Of a stretch of DNA of 64,000 nt, positions 53,922 to 64,000 are shown piece by piece (position 1 is the first letter of the stretch; the number at the start of each line of letters is the position of its first letter). The position numbers and the translations under genes are program-made. The DNA is from Rhynchosporium graminicola. Taxonomy: Eukaryota; Ascomycota; Leotiomycetes; Helotiales; Ploettnerulaceae. The notes under the pieces are model-generated. The model was not told the origin of the DNA. It saw only the letters and a list, made by a program, of their open reading frames with translations, and did no database searches. Where the stretch lies: the NCBI GenBank assembly GCA_900074885.1, contig FJUW01000004.1, forward strand, positions 1,210,225 through 1,274,224. Reading direction: 5' to 3'.

Positions 53922-55883
53922 TCACCTCAACTCCAACCGCACAACAGCCTCCATCCCGTCCACCAAATTGCCCACCCGTCTCGTACTATCCTCAATCTCC
54001 ACCTCTCGCTTCATCCACTTCCCCCTCTCTCTCATCGCCGCAGTCTCCTCGTCAATCTCTTCCTCTTCTTCATCATCATCCTCCTCCCACTCCTCATACC
54101 CAGCCACCGGATCCCACTCTCCCGTTTCCCAGATCAAACGCAACGACAAAGGCCGAATACCAAACATCCTACCAACAAGCCCCTTGACTCGATATACATC
54201 AAACGACATAGGTATCTCCCTAACCATCCTGATCTCCTCTGTCTGTCCCTCATGGCTGCTTGGTGGAAGATAGAATGTGAATGTGATCAAACGGGCTTCC
54301 AGAAAATTTGGATTCATGACACCTGCTTCCTTCCTGACGATTGTAGGCGCACCATGTGACTCACAAAGCTCTGCAAATCGAGGATGCTGAGAGATAACTT
54401 CCTTTTCCCTGCTCTCTGGTGCTTCGGAAATCTGTTTCGTGATTTGAGATAGGTAGAACATTTCTGAATTGATGCGATCTGCCGAGCTAATCTTGCTGAA
54501 ATTCAAAGTCCCTAGCTTCCGAATTCGTGCTAAGGTAAGCATATACGAGTCATCCATACTCGTGAACGATCCTGCATCTTTGCTGGTCTTGTAGATTGGG
54601 TTGTGGGACAATCTGAGTGCTGTCATGCCAGGAAAGATATGGTTCAAGTCGTCGACAAACTTCCATTCGGAGACTGCGTTGTTAGACAGATCAACGTATG
54701 TCAATTGGTTGCCAAAAGCTGAGAGTTCTGAGATCTCGTAGGGTTGTTCGGCTATCTTCGAGATTTCATTCCCTTTCAGCTTGAGTGCCTCCAGAGAAAC
54801 CAGTTTTTGGAGTACCAAGACATCCGTAAGACTTTGAAAACCATTGTATTCCATTGTGATCGATGTCAACCCTTCCGAAATGAAGTGGTTCTGAAGGTGT
54901 TTGAAACCATTCATCGAAACCTCAAGGCTTTTGAGATGTTGAAATTGAGCGACAATGCCAATAACCCAACCCCAATCAAACAGAACTTCATCCATGGATA
55001 ACTCTGTAACTTTGGGGAACGCAGATACATATGGCTTGTCCGACGCCAGACGAGAAACGTCGCAGACGTCTGAAAATCGATTCCCACTATAACCATTAGT
55101 CAGGATGCATCCCAATACACTCTGTTGAATCTTACGGTACACTTACTTGATTCTCAAGCTCTTCAATCTGTCAAGCTCGGTACAGATCCTCGCAACTTCA
55201 GCAAGGCTACTCAGAAGATTCCTACTCAGATCGAGCTCTTCAATCATCGGACAGACATTTCTGATTTCCAGAGCAGAATTTTCAGCAGTACTGATTCTTT
55301 GGCCATCAACCAAGACGATTTTCAGCTCATGGAGTCGGCCCTGCTGTGCTCTGATTTTGTCGAAGCCAACTTCTTCGACGGTTTTTCCAGAAACGACGTT
55401 CACTTCTGAAGCGTCTATTGTTGCTGGTGAACCATACTTCTCTCGCACAGCTGCGACGAGAGACTGCTCAGGATCGGCCGTTCGAGATGATGAGAGGATG
55501 AAGGACGCAGCTGTTGGCGAGGAGCTAAAGCCTATTTGACCACTTAGACAGTGTCCAATGATGAATAGTAACCTGACAGAATACGAAATGGCTTACACGT
55601 GAAGTATCTTTTGCCTTGATGAACGCCATCGTGTTTGCCTTTCAGATCATCCCATTCAACTCCGAGATACTCCTTGTCTGACTTTGTGCCTTCTACTGGA
55701 CCTATGTAACGAATGGTACATAATCGGCCCTTAAAAGATAGCCGTTTGCCTATTCAAAGTTAATTGCTGAAGCTGTCTGAGTGATCAGATCCTGCCCTCA
55801 GAGATGCGAGTGACAACGTGGAGAAATATCGTTTTCAGAAATCTGATTGTAATAGTCTTACCTACAGTATACGAGTAATACAT
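53922..55883 (-). CDS. PAC2: tubulin-specific chaperone E (cofactor E)
   Basis: Exons 55862-55883, 55597-55749, 55147-55531, 53922-55086 give 574 aa. Exon 1 codes MYYSYTV only. Exon 2 holds a CAP-Gly domain (GRLCTIRYIGPVEGTKSDKE, YLGVEWDDLKGKHDGVHQGK) with the tubulin-tail-binding GKHDG. Leucine-rich repeats run from about 130 to 380 (IEELDLSRNLLSSLAEVARI, LTYVDLSNNAVSEWKFVDDL, MTALRLSHNPIYKTS). The C-terminus is a ubiquitin-like domain (MVREIPMSFDVYRVKGLVGR, MFGIRPLSLRLIWETG) with an acidic insert. Cofactor E binds alpha-tubulin during heterodimer assembly and disassembly in the cytosol. Divergent from SF3A2; the start codons are about 200 bases apart. Confidence 0.93.
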
Positions 55884-56084
55884 TTGCTTTAGGGAAATAA
55901 TCTTTTCAAATCCTTATGTTGTGGTTTGTTTGGCAAGGAGCGTTATGAGCCGAAGAAAGTGCAGCCTTGGGAAAAGGCTCAGGTGCAGGCGAGCTCGCGT
56001 TTTCTCAACACCTCAAAGCTCTCGTCAACCTACCTCTCCAAACATCTTCCCTCAACACCACAACAACGTCCGATTCCCACCAAA
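55884..56084. promoter_or_regulatory. short bidirectional promoter TBCE / SF3A2
   Basis: Only 201 bases separate the two start codons, so the genes probably share regulatory DNA. The SF3A2 frame is open through much of it without ATG. Confidence 0.5.
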
Positions 56085-56819
56085 ATGGATTATCAGAACC
56101 GCGCTGGTTCGAAATTCGGCGGCGGAGGCGTAGCATCAACTTCAGCAACCAATGCCGACCGTCGCGAACGCCTGCGCAAACTCGCCCTCGAAACCATCGA
56201 TCTCGACAAAGACCCCTACTTTTTCAAGAATCACGTCGGATCCTTCGAATGCCGTCTCTGCCTTACTGTCCACCAAAATGACGGGTCTTACCTCGCTCAC
56301 ACCCAGGGGCGGAAGCATCAAACCAATCTGGCGCGCCGCGCAGCGAAGGAGCAGAAGGAGGGAAGAACTGGTCTGGATCCCGTTACAGGCATGCCCATTG
56401 GGATGGTGGGCGCACAGGTTGCAGTCAAGAAAAATATAGTGAAGATTGGACGACCGGGTTACAAGATCACGAAGACGAGGGATCCGGTTACGAGACAGCA
56501 GGGCTTGGTGTTCCAGCTGCAGTATCCTGAGATTGCGCCTGATGTTACGCCGAAGGTTAGGTTCATGAGTGCTTTTGAGCAGAAGGTTGATGACCCTCCC
56601 GACAAGAATTTTCAGTATATGTTGGTTGCTGCGGAGCCCTACGAGACATGTGGATTTAAGTTGCAGGCAAGAGAGGTGGATCGTACGAATGATCGGTACT
56701 ACACATGGTGGGATCCAGATTTGAAGGAGTTTTGGGTCCAAGTTATGTTCAAGACCGAGAGAGAGGAAAGATATAGTGGTGTTCCGGGCTTAGCTCCATC
56801 GAGCACGTCAAGGCGATAA
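56085..56819 (+). CDS. PRP11: splicing factor 3A subunit 2 (SF3a66 / Prp11)
   Basis: Single exon, 244 aa from ATG 56085 (MDYQNRAGSKFGGGGVASTS). Conserved block RRERLRKLALETIDLDKDPY is followed by a matrin/U1-type C2H2 finger FECRLCLTVHQNDGSYLAHT with QGRKHQTNLARRAAKE, then KIGRPGYKITKTRDPVTRQQ, FQLQYPEIAPDVTPKVRFMS, PYETCGFKLQAREVDR and WWDPDLKEFWVQVMFK, all typical of SF3A2. It lacks the proline-rich repeats of the animal protein, as in other fungi. It is part of the U2 snRNP SF3a complex that helps recognise the branch site in the nucleus. Convergent with the NDR kinase gene. Confidence 0.95.
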   Translation: MDYQNRAGSKFGGGGVASTSATNADRRERLRKLALETIDLDKDPYFFKNHVGSFECRLCLTVHQNDGSYLAHTQGRKHQTNLARRAAKEQKEGRTGLDPVTGMPIGMVGAQVAVKKNIVKIGRPGYKITKTRDPVTRQQGLVFQLQYPEIAPDVTPKVRFMSAFEQKVDDPPDKNFQYMLVAAEPYETCGFKLQAREVDRTNDRYYTWWDPDLKEFWVQVMFKTEREERYSGVPGLAPSSTSRR

Positions 56820-57271
56820 AAGAAGTGTCTAATTGCATGGAGTTTTGGAGTCACTGGATGGGTTAGTCATTCCGAATTGATGCTGTTTAATGATTGCCAG
56901 GAGGGTTTATTTTTTTCATTGTATTGTTATGGGACTGCGCTACATGTAGCGCGTACGTCAATCTGAGACCTACGCCTTAAATGCAAATCAAGCTCGGATT
57001 AGTCTTTCAAAGAATGCTCGTCCCTGCGAGCAACGTTTTTTATACGTGTATGATCACCTCGATATCTCCTGTCTTGGGATCAGATTTCTTCAGTTTGACT
57101 GAGAATGGCTTGTGCCCAAATGGTATCCGAGAGAAGCCCACTACGGCGGAAAGAAATGATTTGAAAAGCTTGAAATCTGATGCCAAAGTTCGCATAGCTT
57201 CGACAGCCCATCAGGACCTCATGGGTGTCCCAAGTGTGTTTACTGACAGGCATAGAGTAGGCCGAATGGCG
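56820..57271. other. convergent 3' region SF3A2 / NDR kinase
   Basis: 3' UTRs; the frame at 56981-57331 shows no family features. Confidence 0.6.
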
Positions 57272-59357
<2,086 letters not shown>

Positions 59358-60303
59358 TTTGTCGGATGAACTAATGTCCCGCAGAATTGGCAGATGTTTC
59401 GAATAGCTGTCCTAATGTTTTGACTGACTCTGTCTGATTGCGTCCTGGTCAAGGGTCAAGCTCGAACAGTCCGAACAGATCTCTTCTCGTCCACGTAGGT
59501 TCACACACCGCTTTGCCAGAGATGTTTGAGTACAGCTCTAATCCGGGTACTCTCTCTGCAAGTGGCGAATCGCGCAGAGATTCAATGCGTTTGAAAGGGA
59601 GGGCAGAGCAAGGCTTCCTCTGCTTTGTATTCGAAGCGTCCGAGGAGGTAACCTCCTTGCACTCGATATAGCGGCGCCCGCAGTACTGACGGCGCTAAGA
59701 GAAGGGGTAGCGAGCCAGAGAACAGGTTGTAAACACAACCAGAAAATCAGGCTCGAGTAAAGCAAGGATCACTGATTGGTCAAAAATACGCATGAACAGA
59801 GGCAGGCTATTGATGTCTTATATGGTCCTTTTCAAGGCATACACGCTTCTTGTCGCACAGTCTGACATATATGTCTATCACGTGGAAAGGGGTCTCGCAA
59901 AGGCGCACCTTGTATATAGGTACCGTGTACAAAACTGCCCCTCACTTTGAGCTGAGGTACACCTATCTCCTGTCTCAGCTGACAGTAAGTATACTAACTA
60001 CATGAAGGACCTCGAATCATTCAAGCGACTAATACTGCGATAAGACCTATCGAATTGTTTGATATGATACCATTGGATTTCTCTCACATTTCTGTTCATC
60101 CTCCTGGGATACTTATAAGATGCTTCCCAAAACGGGGCTAGGACGTACGTGTCTGTGCAGCAAGGCGTAACCCCTTCTGCAGCACGGCAGAGGCTGGATG
60201 TCTTCCCCGGTGTATCAATGCTACGGCGCCGGCGAGGTACAGGCAGGCCGAACGGTAGACCCGAGCGAACCGTATGGTTGCTGCTTACCTAGTATAATTA
60301 TTT

Positions 60304-60396
60304 CTAACAGGATCGTTTAGTTGTGTGTTGTAATTTCCTACATACACAATCTAACAGGATCGTTTAGTTGTGTGTTGTAATTTCCTACATACACAA
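60304..60396. repeat. 47-base tandem duplication
   Basis: Two adjacent copies (60304-60350 and 60351-60396), identical except at the very end. Each starts CTAACAGGATCG and ends CATACACAA. Confidence 0.95.
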
Positions 60397-60756
60397 ATGA
60401 ACCCCTACTTTAATATATTTTCGTATAAGAACGGCATATTGATAATCTTAAAATTTAGATAGTATATTACCGCCTTTACCTTAATCAAGATATCGAGAGG
60501 ATCCTACCTCGTTGCCTTAGATCAAAATATTATATAATAAAGTGTTTTTGGGGTGAAAATATATCCGCTGTGCTACTATTAGGGTTATATTTTTCATATC
60601 AGAACAAGCTTTAAAGTATTGTGCTACGGCTTATCCTATATCTCGATCGGAGGAAAGTCGCGAAAAGTTAATTTCGCCTAAGACGAATTTCCTCAAGTTC
60701 AAATTCATGCCTTAGAGGCAAGGGCAGGAAGGCTGGGGTATTTGTATAGCACGGAA

Positions 60757-60838
60757 TGGTCAAATGATGGTCAAAGGACGGTTCCGAGTCTGAATCGTGC
60801 AAGAAAAAGGGAATCACCAAGGGACGGGGTCTCTGACG
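60757..60838. repeat. left arm of an inverted repeat
   Basis: Reverse complement of this segment resembles 61138-61222 at roughly 70% by eye, with a core at 60809-60834 that differs from 61142-61166 by one substitution and one base of length. Confidence 0.75.
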
Positions 60839-60912
60839 GTATTTGAACCCGTGTCTTCCTAATCGAATACTTGAGTAAAAACGCTTAGTTGTACTCTCAA
60901 CTTCGGTATGGA
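60839..60912 (-). other. degenerate tRNA(Leu)-like sequence
   Basis: On the minus strand a box-A-like TACCGAAGTTG (60898-60908) and box-B-like GGTTCAAATAC (60839-60849) are spaced as in a class II tRNA, with ACTCAAGT between them in the anticodon-loop position (CAA, Leu). The acceptor stem does not pair and box B has a mismatch, so it is at best a pseudo-tRNA or tRNA-derived repeat. Confidence 0.3.
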
Positions 60913-61137
60913 CGCTAGCTTATCAACTTCAACGTAATACTTAAAAGGAGTCAATATTCGGTCGATTTAGCAAAAGTACACTCTATATAAGCATAGCTTA
61001 CTAGTACTACCCAGTACTATGGAAGGAGGGTAATTAAAGACGTTTTATCCTCGCCCTGCATCTGCTATTCAGTACTGTTCTAGGACCGTTCCTAGCTCTG
61101 AATCATTCCTCTTTTAAGACTATTCTGACTAAGGAAC

Positions 61138-61222
61138 CGGTAGAGACCCGTCCCCTGGTGATTCCCTTCTTATACCTCTATCCGTATGCCTAATCGTCCA
61201 AAGACCGTCACTTGACGATTAT
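61138..61222. repeat. right arm of an inverted repeat
   Basis: Partner of 60757-60838, about 300 bases away. A nearby segment (61081-61110) also resembles 60777-60805 in direct orientation, so the element has been rearranged. Confidence 0.75.
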
Positions 61223-62180
61223 TTTACATCTGCGCTTGCCTGTAAGGTATTCTATAGAATTTAGCCTTTCTATATATTAGTATTAAGCGACTTAGCGAGT
61301 ACATAAACTAATATAACTCTGATCATAGCGTAGCGGATAATGACTTTTGCAATATTTTCGGCCTTATTAATAATTACTTTCTGAACGAGATATTATATCT
61401 AAAAATAAAAATACGGAATTATACCAGAGATACTGTAAAAGGAATTTCCCTTTTTGGTAAGGCTTGATATTTATTAGTTGTCTATCGATATAATAGACGT
61501 GTAAAGGGGGGTGACTTTTAGTGAGGATCGCTTAGAATCTGGGGGTTAGTAAACGAATTCTGACACCTACTGGAAGAGGATACACAAACTCTATGATACC
61601 CAAACCAGAAGCTGAAAAAGTACCTCACCGGCAGGCAGGGACGACGCACCTGCTCATTTCGATTAATTTAGCGACCTCACTAGAGACCGAAATTGGTGGT
61701 GAGGTCTGCGAATCCTCTAGAATGTGTCAAATCCAAGTGAGCACGCTCATTTTTAACACAAATGTGCGTATTTTGGTATTGGGTCCGGCCGTGACTTGAT
61801 TCCGGGAAATCGAGAGGACTCTCCGTTGTTCTAAGTAAAGATGTATTATCGTGACCAACAGGCAGTGATAAGCTTCATTAAATGATAAGATGAAACGAGT
61901 TTATACAAAATACTTGCTGTGTTGACATGTCCTTGATCTCGGTTATCAAATGAGAACAGAGACAAGGGACTACCTACGGAGTAGACTACCTAGGCTAGGT
62001 ATAGTTTATCCACAGTTTATCCGGCATGATGGCTGGCTCGTGCTCGAAGTCCAGAAAAGTTCGGGAAAGCTATGGAGCTATCAGGATTCTTCAGACCCAA
62101 ATCCCAGTCTGTCGGATTCACTTTATAATTGTCGACGCTTGTCACTCCTCACTGCCTGGGGAAGACTGCTGCCTCTAATT

Positions 62181-63668
62181 ATGGCGGAGTCGAAGCCTTC
62201 AGTAGCTTCAGAGGTAAGATATTCTCAGACAGCGCTCCGCGGACAATTTTAATGATAGCAGCCAAACGCCTCCTCAGCTTCCAAACCAGAAGTACCCGTG
62301 GACGCGAAGCCAAAGCCAGCCAAACCTCTAGGGCCCCCGAATCCAATTTGGAAATATCTAGGATTTGGCGAGAACTTCCGACCCAAACTGCCCTCACGAA
62401 ACTGGACGATCTTCCTCACAATAACCGGCGGCTTCACGGCAGCGGTCGTCTACGATAAGAGGGAAAAGAAGCGTGCACAGAAAAAATGGTGTAAACTCGT
62501 CGAGCACATTGCGAAGGAGCCATTGGATGCAAAGGCTATGCCGAGGAAATTGACTGTTTTCCTGGAAGGACCGCCGACTGATGGGCTAAGGGTCGCGCAG
62601 GATCATTTCAAGGATTATGTGAAGCCGATTTTGGTGGCTTCGGGCCTGGATTGGGAATTCGTTCAAGGGAGGAAAGAGGGTGACGTGAGAGCTGAGTTGG
62701 CAGAGAGGATACGCGAATCGAGGTTACCGCCCGAAGAACGGACGGAGGAGGATGTCGTAACAGCAACACGCAGGAATAGCAGTGTGAAGGAATTTGAGGG
62801 TCCTAGGGGTGATATTGTCCTTGGGAGACATACGTGGAAGGAATATGTTAGAGGTGTGCATGAAGGCTGGTTAGGACCTCTCACCGAGCCACCAAAACAA
62901 GTCGAGGACACCAAGGAGAAAGAAACATTCGAAACCATGCCAGGAATCACACTTCTCTCAGAGCCTAAAGAAGTTGAGGCCACACCAGCAGCAGAAGCGA
63001 AAACAGACGATAAACCAAAGAAACCACCCCAACCCTCCCCTTTCATTTCAGTCTCTGCCTACCCAGATGCGCCCACTCCAGCTAATCTCCCAACGGAACT
63101 CGACCCTTCAACACCTATCTCTTTTCCACACATTCTCGGCTTTCTCAACACGCCAAAACGTCTGTACAGATTCCTCAATAGACGCGTACTAGCCGACTCC
63201 ATCGGCCGAGAAACCGCTGCTATCATTCTTTCTACATACCGACCATACCACACCTCAACAACCTCCGACGCCCCAACATCATTCTCCGCCGAAGGAGCCG
63301 ACGGAGAAGCCCAGAATGGGAACAACGACTCCTCAGTCCCGCAAACAGCAGAACAACAAACGGCGCTCATTGAAGAAGAAAAAGAATGGCACAAAAAAGC
63401 CCGCGTCCGCGTTGACGGGGAGCCAGAACGGACCTGGTTAGAACCGATCGTCCTGGATCCTAGAATCGCAAGTCGGATGCGCAGGTTCGAGTTAAGACCT
63501 GAGGATGAGGCGAGAGCGAGGACGATTACTGTGCCTGAAGAGGAGATTGAAGGGACCATCAAAGGTGGTATTAGGTATCTGGGAAGAGAAGGCATCAAGA
63601 TGCTGGGATTTGGACAGGAAAAAAAACATGAGCCTGTTGCGGGCGATGGAGAGGACGTTTTGCAATAG
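62181..63668 (+). CDS. TIM54: mitochondrial inner membrane translocase subunit Tim54
   Basis: Exons 62181-62213 and 62262-63668 give 479 aa. Exon 1 codes MAESKPSVASE. The N-terminal region has GPPNPIWKYLGFGENFRPKL, PSRNWTIFLTITGGFTAAVV (single membrane segment) and YDKREKKRAQKKWCKLVEHI, then PRKLTVFLEGPPTDGLRVAQ, all Tim54 hallmarks; later HTWKEYVRGVHEGWLGPLTE and an Arg/Glu-rich C-terminus with LDPRIASRMRRFELRPEDEA. Tim54 belongs to the TIM22 complex that inserts carrier proteins into the inner membrane and supports assembly of the Yme1 protease. A Pro/Thr/Glu-rich disordered linker lies at about 210-275. Confidence 0.93.
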
Positions 63669-64000
63669 ATGAGTGGGGTGGGCTAGTAAGCCGGCTGCTC
63701 GAGTTGACGAATTGTGAGGATTTGGATCAGCGAATGAGGATTTGGGTGCAGTGTACGATATGAGATAAGCAATATCTAGACTATGTAGACCTGTACATTA
63801 GTGTAGTTTAAGCAGAAGAGCCCACCAAGCACTGTATCTAGATGGATCTACGGCATAGTATTGCACGTGCGCACAGCAAGGCATAACACGTATAGTACAT
63901 AACCTCCTCTGCTATTTCTCTTAAAGGTTTTCTGAACTGTATAGAATACCATGGATAGATGCCAAACTTTTTTCTATCTCAAGCCTACCACACTAATTTG
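63669..64000. other. 3' region of TIM54 to window end
   Basis: No gene recognised. Confidence 0.6.

Larger units (their letters stand above)
59358..62180. other. gene-free AT-rich island with repeat debris
   Basis: 2.8 kb. The first 600 bases are the COT-1 upstream region. From about 60.28 to 61.55 kb the DNA is clearly AT-richer, holds no open frame of note and carries a 47-base tandem duplication, an inverted repeat pair and a tRNA-like segment (separate entries). Looks like remains of mobile DNA; no transposase or reverse transcriptase is readable. Confidence 0.6.

Noticed and set aside
61593..61799. 68-codon plus-strand frame in the AT-rich island
   Set aside because: No motif, no matching neighbour; likely chance.

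Overview
The window is nuclear DNA of a filamentous ascomycete fungus. Genes carry many short introns (about 43-60 nt, a few longer), and the set includes ascomycete forms of SCH9, COT-1/NDR kinase, NAR1, TIM54, ATP14, RSC7 and paxillin-like LIM protein. Intergenic DNA rich in TAGG/CCTA microsatellites and overall gene style suggest Leotiomycetes, but that placement is inference. Exon structures below were built by hand from reading frames and GT/GC-AG splice signals. Lengths in amino acids were checked for codon phase across all exons unless stated.

Layout. 1-5 kb: orphan coiled-coil gene, then a small orphan gene and a decayed second copy of it, with an assembly gap (3025-3093). 5.9-9.5 kb: a deaminase-fold protein and chromatin remodeller subunit RSC7 (minus). 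12.3-15.6 kb: SCH9-type C2/AGC kinase (plus) behind a 2.8 kb gene-free leader. 18.8-27 kb: GNAT acetyltransferase, ATP synthase subunit h, proteasome ATPase RPT5, TFIIB, NADAR protein. 27.6-34 kb: MaoC hydratase, cytochrome P450 and a broken family-2 glycosyltransferase. 35-43 kb: paxillin-like LIM protein, MCT-type MFS transporter, frameshifted hemerythrin-like gene. 43-57 kb: dense housekeeping block (small orphan, SUZ-domain protein, NAR1, 4-TM protein, pyridoxal reductase, IEC1-like zinc finger, CCCH zinc finger, tubulin cofactor E, SF3A2). 57-64 kb: COT-1/NDR kinase, a 2.8 kb AT-rich island with repeat debris, TIM54.

Most genes are conserved eukaryotic core functions with no shared pathway. 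The accessory part is 26-34 kb, where the hydratase and P450 could both act on fatty acyl chains, but no cluster backbone enzyme is present. The observations most worth a second look are: a deaminase fold whose two zinc motifs are about 290 residues apart; a compensating pair of single-base frameshifts inside the NADAR core; a tandem orphan gene pair with one copy decaying; a glycosyltransferase pseudogene; three GC-AG introns; two stop-free introns of length 3n; coding start exons of 6 and 7 nt; and the inverted-repeat island at 60-61.3 kb. I found no clear new defence or mobile system.
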